DNA of 64,000 nucleotides from Ptychodera flava (GCF_041260155.1 NC_091935.1:470001-534000), one strand, 5' to 3'; positions 46,310-59,350 are shown, counted from the stretch's first letter. Made by a program: numbers and translations. Notes: generated by a model not told the origin, from the letters alone.

Positions 46310-48295
46310 TTGAGAATAATGCAAATTTAAACACTCAAAGCATATTAATTGAACATTAAAACATTTAGAACTTCAGAATTTCAATTTAGTAAGGTACAAA
46401 ACCCTCCAAAAGTCCATAGTCAATTGTATAATAATTAATTGACGACATGGCATGGAGGGTAAAGACCTATGCAGGTTCTAAGCATACTGAGCATTTACAT
46501 ACTATCCAAACACATCATCTCAAGGATTCTAACACGCATGAATGTGCCTAGCTCTGTTTTTAAAGGCGCAAACATTTTAATATGCATGAATCTGGCGATA
46601 TCACTTTCTTTTAGAGTGGTTGGGGATGAAGTTTATTAAATGTAAAGAAGTTGATGATAGCTAGAGACCAACATAAGACTTGATTAACATACTTGCGTGA
46701 ACGAATTCTCTAGGGCGCAACGTGTAAACATTTGGACACTTCATGAGAATAGAAAGTTGATTGCTAAAGGAGTGATGGCGTCCGTATAACCAGCTGATGT
46801 TAATCTCCGTTGGGCCATTCAACTTCATGGGAGGGGTCGTGGTGCACTTTCAATTAGATGTCAACACATGTTTTCGCAATATGAAGGACAATTAAGCTCA
46901 GTACGACGGTAGATATAAGGTATTGGTTGGAATGTATAAAATGGGTGTTTTTGTGTTGTGAAAATGTTAAAAATAATCTCAGCCCTTTACGGAAGTTATG
47001 AGACTCCCTAAATCGGGTAAAAATCGAAATGAAGCAGACAGTGCTCCATCGACTGGCCGCGCGGCGCAAAGAGAGAGCAGATCTATGGCATATATGAATG
47101 CAATTTGGATACAGTAGCCGTACAATACTAGTCAGTTTATCTCCACAAAGGATGTCCTTCGACATCTCGTACGCCGAATTTATCATAAGTGAACACAGCG
47201 TCGTACTTCGTTCATCATTGCGCATTTTATTTCAGTACGAATAAAATATTTCAACGGTATCTACATCATCTTCTCTTGTATTTTCGTTACTGGCTTGACT
47301 AAATAGAACTAAAATTGTTTAAACGACCTTCACGAAAGTTTGACTGTTCTTGAGAGTATCTTATACTTTGTATCCGAATCTTACAGAATACGATAATTAC
47401 CTCTCTCCTATTAGAAACATGACATTTCAGCGTCTCTGTCGTGTACTTTCAGTAATGTTATGGACATTTTGAGGCTCATGTATTGCTATTCTTGATTAAT
47501 TTAGTTATTAAACTCGTCAACAGGAAACTTGTAGCAAAGCGGTTCTGTCATAAGATTGATGCACTGTCGACTAGGACCGGCCTCTTCACTTCAACAGCAA
47601 AGACGGCATGAAAACACGATGGTATGGTACGGGACCGTGAACGATGAAACTGATGTGTTAGTCGCAATAAATACAAATTTGCAATGGGTTCGTTTGTTTG
47701 TTTTTGGTTAAACTGTGTACGTACTTAAGTGCAACCCCAAAAACTGAAAGCAAACAACAAAATTTGTGTGCATATTTAAGAAAAGCGTTCCGGAGTGTCA
47801 TAAGTTCTGTTTTATGTACATGAACACACCGACGCGTACGCCCAGCTGTAAGTAGCTCCCGTTGCAATGAAAATATAAGTGAGTCTGTGGGGGTGCACCT
47901 GTACTGTAAAATGTGATCCCCCTTGTCCGACATTATAAAACTTGACCCTCCCCAATCCCTGCAGTATTCTCCCTAGGAATAATGATTCAGTATCAGCTAA
48001 TTTACATAACAATGGTTTAATTGTTATGTAAGTTAGGGACAGAAATTACAGGGGGGAGGGCTGGCGTTTTGGGAGGGATGGTCGCAATTTATCACGCAAG
48101 CATTTTTGGAGGGTCCTATATTTGTAGGAGGGGCATCATATTTTGCTCATCTAAAAGAATGCAAGAAGTGGCTGTTACAGTGCTTTCCCAAGAAATATGA
48201 AATCATAATACATAGGAATCTATCAGCCAAACTATTGACAATTTTTCTCCACAAACAAGCTATATCTGTATATTTATATATGTTTACGCAATAAA
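46310..48295. other. Intron, nothing recognised
   Basis: No exon found. Around 47,876-47,965 is a segment resembling the 'tataaaacttgaccctcccc' scraps seen near 7,440 and 49,200. Confidence 0.45.
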
Positions 48296-48297
48296 GC

Positions 48298-48418
48298 ACA
48301 CCCAGCGATGGTATACCACGAGATTTTGACCAGTTCACGACATATATGCACGAGCGACAGCGAGTGCATATATGGTGTGAACTGGTCAAAATCGAGTGGT
48401 ATATCGTCGCTGGGGTTT
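48298..48418. repeat. Palindrome 4
   Basis: The core arms mirror around 48,357.5 (sum 96,715). Apex CGAG-C-GACA-G-CGAG (48,351-48,364). A second CGAG/CGAG mismatch lies at mirrored positions 48,319-48,322 and 48,393-48,396. A matching inverted end, GTGGTATATCGCC, lies at about 48,507-48,519. The whole may therefore be a ~215-bp element with the palindrome at one end, as in the 2.5, 5.1 and 9.1 kb elements. Confidence 0.85.
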
Positions 48419-48639
48419 ATTTGAAATTCTGAAATTTGAAATTCTGGCGTGGAACGTCATAAGCGGATTTTTGCTCAAGCTGAGAGCTCACGCGTATGCC
48501 AGCCGTGGTATATCGCCAATATACAACAGTTCTTTTTTCGTCTCGACAATCAGATCGCTGTATTTGCACCATCAATATACTGGTATGATATAATTGATAA
48601 TATATGTAAATATGCTTTGCTTGAAGTGGGAAGTGAAAT

Positions 48640-48960
48640 GTGCATATGTGTACAAGAAATTGGATATGGAATTTCACCGAAATGATGATTCACTATACAT
48701 GGTAGTCTATGAGGGTACTATGAATATTGTTTTCCTATACAAAACTAGGTAAATCTGTATTTTTGTGTACTCTTGATTATTCATATTAATGTACTTAATT
48801 AGACGAGTGCTTACAAGTTGATGTGTGTACAAGATGTTGGATTTGGAATTTCACCGAAATATTGATTCACTCACTATACATGGTAGCCTACGAGAGAACT
48901 ATGAACAATATTTTTACAATATAAAACATAAAACTAACTATATATGTACATTAATAGACG
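48640..48960. repeat. Dispersed repeat, two ~185-bp units
   Basis: Two units contain 'ttggat.tggaatttcaccgaaat' then 'tgattcact...atacatggtag'. Related units in the opposite orientation occur at 54,300-54,575. Confidence 0.6.
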
Positions 48961-48964
48961 TTTA

Positions 48965-49655
48965 ATATTTGATATACACTTTGCCATCTGTCCATATGTT
49001 TTTTGTCTTTTGTCTTTTATCAGTTTTAATTGTTCGAGGTGTTTAATGTAGGATACTTCATGTTCTTTGCTTGTGAAGCTTGTCGATAATGTATATATGT
49101 TTAAAAGAGTCAATGTATTTCGTCGGTGATTTCCTAGTAAGGAAATATCACATACTATACAATCGAAGGCTTGGCCGTAAAATCAGCTTCTGTTAAAAGT
49201 GACCCTTCTAAAGATAAGGTTATAAAAATGACCCTACCCTGGACTGTTTTCTAAAAAGTGACCCTCCCCATTCCCCTAGTCCACCCACTGTAATTACTAA
49301 AGGCTCCCTAATAATTAGTTTAACATGGTAAAACACGGGTTCGTATTAGTACTCTCTAAACAATAGCATGTATGATAATCCATTTTATAAAGGAATAAAA
49401 TATAGTTATTAAAGTTACCGTCTTTCAGATGTGTTTTAAAAACGGGTAATTAAACCCAAAATCGATAATGCAAAACGTTCGATGTTTACTGAGAAGAAAC
49501 TGCGCGGCTTCTTTGATTTGGCTTAAAGTAAATGAGAATATCAGCTCAAGTGGATGTGCTTCTTACAAGCTGTCGTTACTTACTTTAGGAATGATATTTA
49601 AGTTGTATAATAATTACTCTCATACCAATAACGAATGTTGTTATATTATGAAAAC
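48965..49655. other. Intron, nothing recognised
   Basis: AT-rich intron sequence. Confidence 0.45.
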
Positions 49656-49661
49656 ACATAC

Positions 49662-49991
49662 CGTCACACAATGTTATCACAGAGTTCAATGTTTCCTTGC
49701 TACCTTCGCCTTTTGGTCCTGGTCTCTTGACAGTTACTGTGACATCATAACTCGTAGACCAGTCCAGGTAACTGATGTCTGTTGTGTAACTTGTCAAATC
49801 GGGATCAACTACATGGAAATCCTGATGTGCAATCCAGTCGCTTTGTTCTGTCCTCTTGAAGTACACTTTGTATACCTCAGCGGGTCCATCGCCATGGTCG
49901 ATCCTTTCCTGCCATCTCTCCCAACTGACAGTTACTCGAGTTGCTTGTGGCGTTATTCTTGGAACATTGTTTTCCGAAAACTTAGGTAAGA
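49662..49991 (-). CDS. Receptor exon: FN3-1
   Basis: A 330-bp exon, phase 1 on both sides (acceptor ...tattttAG, donor GACG|GTATGTGT). It encodes a complete fibronectin type III domain: LPKFSENNVPRITPQATRVT, VSWERWQERIDHGDGPAEVY, KVYFKRTEQSDWIAHQDF, and SYLDWSTSYDVTVTVKRPG. The core Trp in VSWERW, the Y.VYF strand and the L.W.T.YDV.V strand are clear. It is the first of three consecutive FN3 modules. Confidence 0.88.
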
Positions 49992-49994
49992 CTA

Positions 49995-52070
49995 AAATAT
50001 CCAGCAATAAAAAAGAGAAGCTATAAAATGAGAGATCAAGTAGGATTATTTCGAATATCACTGTAGGCATGGTGTTGCTTTTTTGAACCGCATCAGATAG
50101 AAACATTCCGAGTAGCCGATAAAACATGCACCGAAGGGCGTGTGGCACATGACCTCATTGCATAACTTGATTACAGTGCGAGTGCATAGACATCAAAGGA
50201 ATATTAAATTTTCTTGATAATATTTATCGAACACCTACGGAGCAGTTCTTACAAATAATCCCTACGAATTTTATGATACTAAAATTTTGAAATGGTAGCA
50301 ATCAAAAGGAAGTTTTAAATTCAGCCGACAGAAATTCAACTTACTTAAGTAGAGAAGTTTAATGACATCTAAATATTTCTGTGATACGGAAGCCCAGAGG
50401 CGGGTGTTCAACTGAATAACAACAAATAATTTGTATACATGATTTCACATTGTATTTATCCAATATCTCAACATTTGTTATATGTATGGTATATTATATC
50501 CATAAAGCCCCAATTTTCAATCCCAGTTTTTCGCATTAGTGGAGTTCTCCTCCCAGTCAAACACTTGGCCAGTACGATGTTAGATTTCTATAACATTAAT
50601 TGCACAAACTGATCTCAACCTTTTGTCACCTTTTACTATTAAATCCTAACAGAGTTTATAGAAGCGTTTGATTGACGGTCGGTTCAAATCGCCAATGGTC
50701 ATTGATTCCCCACCATCAACGCTCGAATTTCCTAAAAAATCGTCTCTCAGTCGCGTTGGAATTTGAATATAACCACAGAGTTCGATCGGTAGCAGCTTTG
50801 CACTGACCGCTTGGTAGTCTGTCTGCGTTTTTGCGGCCGGAAAAAAACTAAAACGTGGCATTTTCTGGAGTGTGAACCCGCGTGTTGCCTGTTTGTTGTC
50901 CACTTACACAATAAACGCCGCCATAGCTTCGCACCCTTTTCAAGGGAGACTCCGCCTTGAACTTAATTAAACTTATTTTACTCGACCTAACAGTGTTTTT
51001 GATTATTAAAGAAATCAATCCTTGCCAAAACTGATGACTTCAGTACTTGCTAAAGGTGCAGTGTACATCAGTAGCTGTACATTGTTGGTGAATATAGCCA
51101 TTTAAAGCAAATTGTGTATACAACTCCAATTTCCGTAAAGTTCAGACCGAAAGGAGATCGAACTTGGGTGCAAAGAAATTAATTTTAAATGTTGCATAAA
51201 CAAGATATCAACAGAAAATTTGATTTACTATCGAAGTCGTTTTATACTGGTTGTTATTTAGTTACCATCTGTTGTTAAACAGCAGCATTAAGTCGATATC
51301 ACAACAATGGTTATTTGGTGAGAAAAATGGTTCGTACTGGTCATTTTATTTATTTGAAAACTAACAAATTAAGAAGCTATCTCGCTCTAATCTAGCATCT
51401 ATCTTGTAGACTGAAGTAACCACTGTTTTTTCGTCTTCTGTTTCTCGGTTATATATTTACATATTTGAGACACCGTGTTGGTAATTTACGTACTATTTGG
51501 ATCGTAAATATATGTCGTATGCCTATTAGATAAATCGCATGTAAGACCATCAACAATATTTGCATTTAATATGTGATCACGACTGCAAAGATCCGAGGAT
51601 TGGAGAAAACAATCCATAAATGAACAAAGTTTTCAGCGAGTCAAGATATTATAATTATCAAAATTAATTACTGAAAATCATGTTATAAGAAGGCAGAGTG
51701 TAGCATCGTTTTTTGAAAGTCTAAGTTTGTCCAGATTAATGACACCTTTTAAAGCGTCGTCACTGTTGATCTTTGGTTAATTATTTTTCTACTAAGGACA
51801 ATTAGTACTTTGAAACAAAGTAGGGACGAGTGACTGCATGACGCAAACGTATGTCCTTCTGTATGAGGTCGTTGGTATTAGAATGGCGTTTTTTCATTAC
51901 TCTATGCCACTTTGAACTGCATGGTTTCGGATGTAGAGCAATGGAAAAGCCTTCCTACCCATGTGCATTTTTCTTTTCTACATTTACGTTTCTTTGAAGC
52001 TCTCAGCATTTGAAACATTAGTAATAGCAAACTTTATTGTAAACGTCATAAAAACATTACAAGTGAATTA
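49995..52070. other. Intron, nothing recognised
   Basis: No supported exon. A minus frame at 50,646-50,903 has no family motif. Confidence 0.45.
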
Positions 52071-52071
52071 C

Positions 52072-52347
52072 CATATAAATCGAAAGTCGATAGTTCTTTA
52101 GACTGATCACCAGCTTTACAGGTGTACGACATTCCTTCACCAACATAAACACTGCTGTAGTTACTAATTAAAAGGTACATTCCACTGAATTGGTGACTGG
52201 TGCGCGTAAGAACAGATTCAGAGTGATCAACTAATAGTACATCATTCGATGATATCACTGGATTTCTGCCGACTTCACAAATGATGGATGTATCTTCACC
52301 CGGGTTGGTTTTCACATTGTACAAAAACCATATTTTAAGACTTCCAT
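52072..52347 (-). CDS. Receptor exon: Ig-like domain
   Basis: A 276-bp exon with phase 1 borders (ttcgCAG| and TATG|GTAATTCA). It encodes DGSLKIWFLYNVKTNPGEDT, SIICEVGRNPV, then GMYLLISNYSSVYVGEGMSY and TCKAG. The two cysteines (SIICEV and SYTCKAG), spaced about 55 residues apart, and the 'sG.Y' type strand are those of an immunoglobulin-like domain, although the usual core Trp is not where expected. An Ig domain after an EGF-like module and before three FN3 modules is the layout of Tie receptors. Confidence 0.75.
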
Positions 52348-52369
52348 CTGCGAATAAAAACATCTTTTA

Positions 52370-52840
52370 GATTGAACAAAAACCATACTTTAAGGCTTCA
52401 ATCTGTGAATACAAACATCTTTCAGTCAAGAAACTACAACTACATATATCCATATTGCATATGATGACAGTGGATTAGATAATTATGTCGTATACGCCGA
52501 GACTAACCTGAAAGTATAAAAGACTCAGCTCAGAATGGATATACTTAAAGGCCAAGATGAAACTACAAAGCCACTAATTGTCTCACGATATGAAAATCAC
52601 TGTCAACAGGTTCTGGTTAAGGATTACTCAGTTCGTGTCCTGAGAAAACAAGCTCCAGTGGGGGCCCGGGACTTTTTTCGTAGAGGGCGTAATTTCATTT
52701 CAATTGTAATCGAAACATCACGCTCTCAAGCCCCATCGTTTTTACGAAAGGACTGGTGTAATTGTGAAAATGATGATGATAAATTAAAGGGTAACATATA
52801 CGCCTAATTGTGATCAGGACAATTGAGCTCTCACACACTC
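52370..52840. other. Intron, nothing recognised
   Basis: Includes a near-duplicate of the upstream intron edge: 'tagattgaacaaaaaccata.ttaa' followed by 'aatctg.gaata.aaacatctt', at 52,318-52,365 and 52,370-52,425. Confidence 0.5.
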
Positions 52841-52844
52841 TTAC

Positions 52845-52995
52845 CTTGCTGACAATCGTCAGTGTATGCATTTATCCACCCTGGTGCACATTCACCATTT
52901 GAACACACACCTGTTGTTCTATCACATGCTGCATTGTCTTTGCCAGTGACAATTGTAGTTACACAACACGCCATACAAACCATCAGCACATGAAT
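52845..52995 (-). pseudogene. Receptor exon: EGF-like module with +1 frameshift
   Basis: It lies between ttaagttccAG and CAAG|GTAAGAGT, with phase 1 expected on both sides. The first part reads SCADGLYGVLCNYNC and the second, in another frame, CDRTTGVCSNGECAPGWINA then YTDDC. Together they form one EGF-like/laminin-type cysteine module. The exon is 151 bp, one more than a multiple of three. The frame change falls at tgtcactGGcaaagac (about 52,927-52,942), where one extra base is enough to explain it. This could be a real disabling mutation, a polymorphism or an assembly error. Confidence 0.75.
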
Positions 52996-53044
52996 CTGGA
53001 ACTTAAATAATAATTTTTAACTTATAAACATGAAGATAACTACC

Positions 53045-53230
53045 TCATAACCCTACCAATATTGTGCCATCTTTGTGATGTTTACCGTAAAATATCACGG
53101 CTGATATTGTAGGGTAAGCGTCGAGATATTCACGAAAGTAATATTTGTAGTGTTTCCGATATACATTTGTAATCCGGAAGTAAACAGGGTAGTGAGTCCA
53201 CGGTGTGATAATAACGTCGAGCGATATGCA
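53045..53230 (-). CDS. Possible further receptor exon (uncertain)
   Basis: A minus frame reads DVIITPWTHYPVYFRITNVY, then KYYFREYLDAYPTISAVIFY. It looks protein-like (aromatic and beta-strand alternation) and lies directly upstream of the EGF exon. However, I find no clean acceptor, and the possible donor TTG|GTAGGG leaves phase 0 rather than the phase 1 the EGF exon needs. It may be an exon of an N-terminal Ig domain or chance. Confidence 0.2.
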   Translation of the reverse strand, partial: CISLDVIITPWTHYPVYFRITNVYRKHYKYYFREYLDAYPTISAVIFYGKHHKDGTILVGL

Positions 53231-53622
53231 TTTGTTGACATTGCAACTTACACTGTACACAAATAATGCTACCTCTCTACGCTACATACAACGATTAAGC
53301 GCAATCGAAATCGGAAGAGTATTAAAGCTTTGGATTTGGACCTGTTACTATTTTAATATTATATCACATCAAACATGTTGATCCTGTGCTACATGGCTCT
53401 AAATCCCCGCTATCTTCCTTACTTTGTTCATCGAGATGGCGCGTGTTGTTGAGTTCTATGATAATACCTTGCACCATTTTTCAATGAAGCCTTCTTACAT
53501 AAATATTTTCACGCGAAGGTAACGAAATAAAAGTCAATCTCTAAAATTGAAGCACTAATGAAACCCATGTTGATGAGTCACAGGAATAAGTGAGAAGTTA
53601 TAACTTAATATCGCATTTTCCT

Positions 53623-53725
53623 GTGTCGCATCAGCAAGAGTGTCATTTGTGCTGCGTCAGACATGAGACAAAGTCGAGTGTCATGTCTGACGCAGCACAA
53701 ATGAAACGAATGCTGATACGACGCA
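53623..53725. repeat. Palindrome 5 (no CGAG pair)
   Basis: Arms of about 43 bp (for example gtcatttgtgctgcgtcaga mirrored by the sequence near 53,683). The 15-base loop contains the mini-hairpin GAC-AAA-GTC. The apex differs from the CGAG class. Confidence 0.9.
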
Positions 53726-53729
53726 AGAT

Positions 53730-54299
53730 ACTTGCGATTTTGAGTAATAACCACTCTGTTATATACAAATGCTCAGAATTTCTTAAACGATAACTATATT
53801 TTTTGTGAGATTTTGCTTATATTCTGTGATGTGAATTAAAGGTACACAGCCACCTGTAATCTATATATACCATATATGGTCAAAGGGTCGTTCCTTAGTA
53901 TTGAAAATGCCTGTGTGAGGGCGCTGTTTTTAAAAAGCGGCCACCCGCTTAAAATCTGTGATTGGTTAGATTTTCTCTTTCCATGGTAATTGTAGCAAAA
54001 TTGGAACAGGTGACAGTATACCTTTAATATGAAAACATTAATGTTAACAGACTTCATTCATAAACTGTGCGCAGAAGTCAACAGCATGCACGACAAATCC
54101 TCCATATCGTAATGAATACGATAATAATCTTTATCATATACCTATATTCACTTGTCTGTGTGAAGCCATGGGGGAAAGCGCCCTATAAGGTCATAATTGT
54201 TGTCCACATCTAAACTTTCAAACACACTTTGTGAAGCAAGTACATTTACATCAATTGTCAAACACCTATAAAAGCACAGGTTTGGTTAGTTTAGCATTG
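53730..54299. other. No recognisable gene
   Basis: No exon or element identified. Confidence 0.4.
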
Positions 54300-54575
54300 T
54301 AAAAAAAGTCATAGTTTTCTAATAGACTTCAATGTATAGTGAATCAATATTTCGGTGAAATTCAAAAATAAAAGTTCTTGCACTCACATATACTTGCAAC
54401 CACCCCAGTCTAATCAATCACATTAAAATGCATTATCAAACGTCTATGAATAAACATATTTAGTTAGTCTCATAAACTCCCGTGTATTGTGGATGAACAT
54501 TTTTGGAGAAATTCCAAAATCAAATATCTTGCACGCACATCCACTTGCAACCATCCCAGTCTAATCAAGAAATAT
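54300..54575. repeat. Dispersed repeat, two ~155-bp units
   Basis: Two units share 'cttgcac.cacat..acttgcaacca.cccagtctaatcaa' at about 54,377-54,418 and 54,530-54,569. They are related in inverse orientation to 48,640-48,960. The second unit abuts the broken end of the gypsy integrase. Confidence 0.65.
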
Positions 54576-55930
54576 CGTGTGCGGTCTTAAGGGTCTGTTC
54601 CAGGTTCTGTACATATTGCCATAAGTCTTTGGTTGAACTGGCACATGGTTGGCTATACATCAGCTCTGAGGGCAGATTTACCTCCCTCGCGAGCATCAGT
54701 TGGTTGGCCGTATACCCAGTACTGCGGTTCACGGATGCTCGCATGGCTCCTGCAATTTGGGGTAGGTTCTTATCCCAATCATCCTGAGAATTCTCAACGT
54801 AGCATCTCACCATGTTCATCAGCATACGATTATAACGTTCCACTTGTTCATTTGCTGACGGCCGATACGGCGTCGTTCTACGCTTGTGAATATGTAAGAG
54901 ATCGCAGACTGCTGTGAAGAGTTCCTCCACAGGTCTGTGAACACTTCAAACGGTGTCCGAAACGAGTGAAGAACTCGTTAACAGCCACCTGGGCGGTGGC
55001 CTCTGCCTCCTGAGATGAAAGCAGTATACACTCCACCCACTTGGTGAACTGATCTACAATCATCAGGATGTGTTCATTGCCACTTCTGGTTTTCGGCAAA
55101 GGCCCTAAAAAGACGAGGTGCACCCGTTCCATGGGAGATCCTGCATGGAATTTGACCATTTGGAACTTGGACTAATATCAAGACTTCTTGTTTTTTTTAC
55201 ACTTTTGGCAGCCGGCTATGAAATCTCTTACATTTTCCAACATTCTGTACCAGTAGTACTTCAGTTTGATCCTAGCGAGAGTTCTTTGCACACCCTGGTG
55301 CCCTGCAGAGGGTATGAAATGGTTCAGGTCTCTAATCTCTGATTTCATTGAGGCCGGGATGACTTGTTTTTCCCCTTCCTCATTTCCTTCCCTCCACAAT
55401 ACACCTTCTGTGATGAAGAACATCTCCCTATTGATCCTGTAGAGCTTAGTTGCTGGGCTTGACAGCTTCAAGTGGCCCTCACTGGGTTCAGTCTCACTGT
55501 CCGCCCAATCGTACACGTACCGTAACTCAGGGTCATTCTGTTGTGCTTCCTTGATGTCATTTACGTTACCCTTAGCAATTGCTGTGCCTTCGATTTTGTC
55601 GTCGCTGCGGGTCACCATATAGACTTTCAAGGTCGCATGCTCATTGTCCAATATATGCTTGATAGTGGCACGGGAATGGATAGCTCTTGTCATCGCTATT
55701 GGGTCCTCACTGTAGTTGTAGTCACCATCCCATGATGTCCCACCAGGATCCCATGGCCACATAGAGTACTCGTCATACTGCTTAACTTGGCATGGTAGCC
55801 ATGTTCTTCGACGCTCATCATTGCTCCGGCACCCTCCTGACTCGCTCTGTCCGTGTTCCCTCTATCAGGGCCAGGGCCTGTCTCTGCATCTGGGTCAGCA
55901 GATAGCATCATATCCGGACCAGAGGGTGGC
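54565..55930 (-). pseudogene. Gypsy integrase
   Basis: The His/Cys zinc-binding region is visible at about 55,195-55,340 (HFIPSAGHQG ... CQKCKK). The catalytic core follows with the first Asp in IVDQFTKWVE near 55,050 and the Glu in SANEQVERYN near 54,850. The second Asp region around 54,950 is destroyed by frame changes. The 3' end is missing. Upstream, a linker to RNase H starts right at the transposon insertion. Confidence 0.85.
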
Positions 55931-56649
55931 ATCCCTTACGGAAAATTGAGATCTACATCTAGTCCACATTAGATCTACAGTAGACTTTATTTTAATTGGG
56001 CAGTAGATGAACTGCTTCATCTACTTTTGTGCATACTAATGAGGTCATAGTTCAGAGAGTAGATGAAATGTAGACAAAATGTGGATGAAAAATTGATCAC
56101 ATGTAGATGACATGTAGACAAGATGTAGATCTATTGCTTTGTCTACTTTTGTGCATATTAATCATCAGGTCATAGTTTAGAGAGTAGATAAAATGTAGAT
56201 GAAAGGCAGACAAGATGTAGATGGAATAAATTACGTATAAGATGTAGCTAAGACAAAGAACAAGAAATTAGTGAGGCATGGAGATCTTGCAAAAGTGTTG
56301 AAAATGAAAATGTAAGTATGTTAACATGTCAATCAATTTTTAGACTTTAAAAATTGACGATGGCCATGGTGTAGCACAGGCTAGGGCTGCAGTTCATGAT
56401 GAGTATCACAATATTGCATATCACAACAACATCCGTTTGATGTAATTTGGTGGCAACTTCACTGAGCACCATGGTATCGATGGACCTTTGCATAAGATAT
56501 CTCACGCTGGAAAAATCAATCATTCAATGACCGATCATGAGTGGTATTCAGGTCGAAATAGAGAGTAGAACATTGTGCATGCTTATAGGCCTACTCAAAT
56601 TTTTCAAAATCTTTCTCAACTGTACATACATCATTACATGATTAACAGA

Positions 56650-57965
56650 ATAAACTGCATACAAAGCATTTCACAAATCATAGCACTGAAACTGCACTTG
56701 TCAAAGTCAACGATGATTTATGCAGGGCACTCGATGGAGGCAAATGAGTACTTCTTGTTCTGTTGGATCTGTCAACTGCATTCGACACCATTGACCATGA
56801 CATACTGATTTCAAGATTGTCAAAACTTGGCATTACTGGCATCCCATTACAGTGGTTCTCGTCATACCTCAAGAATAGATACCAATCAATATCCATACCT
56901 GGCAGCACTTCAGGACCTCAACACCTGAATTTTGGAGTACCGCAGGGCTCTGTGTTAGGACCACTGTTATTCTGCATCTATATTTCTCCACTTGCTAAGC
57001 TCATCAGACATCACAATCTGGATTTTCACCAATACGCCGATGACAACCAGTTATACCAATTCTTCTCACGGCCCGACACATCATCAGCAGTGAGGAAGAT
57101 GGAAATAGCCATTCAGGAAATTAAATCGTGGATGACTCAAAACAAACTTCAACTAAATGATGGTAAAACCGACGTCCTATTAATTCGATCCCAATTTTCC
57201 CGAACACTTCATCCTATCGACTCTATCAACATTGGATCATCTGTCGTTCAGCTTGTAAGTTCAGCCCGTAACATCGGAGTGACTTTTGATGATCGACTCA
57301 CCTTCAGGAAGCATATTGCCACCACATGCAAAGCCATCTACTATCATCTCAGGAAAATTGGTCACATCCGTCAATATCTCACAAAAGAAACCTGTCAGAT
57401 AGTTATGCATGCCTTCATCTCATCCAAATTAGACTACTGTAACGCTCTCCTGTTTGGACTACCTTCAAAGGACATCAAGCCACTCCAACATGCCCAAAAC
57501 ACTGCAGCTAGGATTGTGTCGAGGATAAGGAAATCTGACCACATCACATCTACACTTAAAGAACTTCATTGGTTACCGGTACAATACAGGATCCATTACA
57601 AAATTCTTCTGATTACATACAAGGCATTAAATGGCACTGCTCCTGTGTACTTATCAGATCTGCTTCACATCAAACCTTCACCTCGCTTACTTCGATCAAA
57701 TGAGAAAAGTCTTCTTCATGTGCCACGGTGTAACCTGCAAACGTATGGGAAACGCTCCTTCTCAAGATGTGCTCCAGATTTGTGGAACAGTCTTCCGTTG
57801 GAACTTCGCCAGTCGCCTACGTTGATCACCTTTAAAAAGGGCTTGAAATCGCATCTCTTTGAGAGAGCTTTTTGATTTTTGTGTTCTTGTTCAGCGCCTT
57901 AGAACATTACCTCGTAATGGATTTTGGCGCTATATAAATGCTTTTGATTGATTGATTGATTGATT
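56650..57965 (+). pseudogene. L2/CR1-like LINE, 5'-truncated
   Basis: A long open frame from about 56,763 to 57,875 contains LLDLSTAFDTIDHDILISRL, GVPQGSVLGPLLFCIYISPL and FHQYADDNQLY (near 57,030). The C-terminal region CR1/L2 elements share follows (LDYCNALLFGLP, LKELHWLPVQYRIHYKI, YGKRSFSRCAPDLWNSLP). Upstream residues (HSTETALVKVNDDL near 56,680) continue in the same sense but include a stop. The 3' end gcgctatataaatgcttttg plus (ATTG)n at 57,942-57,964 is the usual tail of this group. Most of the RT is intact, so the copy is fairly young; the endonuclease half is missing. Confidence 0.9.
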
Positions 57966-59350
57966 TCAGTACATTCAACGACGCTTTATTAAAAAATTTA
58001 GAACTGAAATATTCTACATGTTACACAATCAAAATTCATATGGTCGTGGTATTAAAACAGGCGATCAACAAACCTTGCCTACCTCAAGCTCACGGGCCTA
58101 CCTTACAAGTTGCATTACAATTACCGCAGTACCAGTACTATACAGCTGTATACTTGCAGTGTAGAGGCACTGCCATCGTCAAGTTATCGATGCCAACCTA
58201 TGTCTCAACCCGATGTAATTCTCGATCGGAACACTTTCTATGCATACCAGAATTGATGTCACATTGTTTCCAAGGTGTACAGATGACGAAAATGTGCTTG
58301 AAAAATAAGATTTGTTGAAGTACGAATGGTGAGCAGGCTGGCTTCTCTCCCCGATATGCATTGATATGATGAACCGTTGAAAACATGGCGCCTTCTGATT
58401 GCGCATGCGCATACGGTCAACTCTCACAGTTGACCGGAAATCGAAGCCAGTTACAAGGTCATTTGCTCTTAAAGAGCAAGAGGTGGAGGCTGAAAGGTGG
58501 TGGGGAGATCAGTCCATGCGCGAACTCTTCATGAAAATGCAAGAAAATACGTCGCTCGGGTGAAGAAATTACTTAAAGCAGTACTGGTAATTTTAAAGCT
58601 GACTCGTGTTATGCATGTGTACTGAAATGCCATTGCCAAAATAACACTGTAACGTAGTCTTATCTGTTACGTGGCAATGATAACAATGATAATACAATTA
58701 TTTGTAAGTTGACCGAGAGATAGGGCCGTGGCTGCTGATTTTCACACAATTCAGAAGTGACTTAATGATACTCAGAAAGTTTTATACGAGGATAGTTTTG
58801 ATTTTATTTTTTACAATTAAAAGCAGCTGGGATATCAAACAGGTTCCATTGATTGTTTGTTGGATATGAAGCCGAGGAAATAAAGTTGCAGTTAATAACA
58901 AATAGCTCACTTGCATATTTATGAAGTTTTGTAATAGTCACATAACTAAAAAAAAACAACTTATGAATTAGATCAGGGTCCGGCCCGTGGTTAGATGCTA
59001 CTGTATTGACCAATCTGAAGAAAGTATCAATGAAAACATTGATTTTTTTTTTATTCTTTTTATTGTGATTCACTTTAAAGTCACTTTTTCAAAAATTAAT
59101 TACTGGATAATCTTTACATTTTTAACTTTACCACAAAATTGTAGTTTGATCCCTGTGATATTTTGCATTTGTGTTTCTCGAGTTAAACAGGAGTGCCTTA
59201 GGATGAAATGAAAATTAATTCACTAATTTCTTCTCTCTATTGTTGTACAGTATATATTCAAATGTAAGGTAAAATGTCTTGTCTTTTACTCATGCCTTCT
59301 CGCATGGAGCCTGCAGTTTGCCAATCATAGAATTTGAAGAGATTGGATTG
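57966..59350. other. No recognisable gene
   Basis: Interior of the AT-flanked transposon. Two short plus and minus frames have no family motif. Confidence 0.4.

Noticed and set aside
50646..50903. Minus ORF starting MDNKQATRGFTLQKMPRF as a receptor exon
   Set aside because: No family motif, no flanking splice sites of the required phase 1, and not needed to join neighbouring exons.
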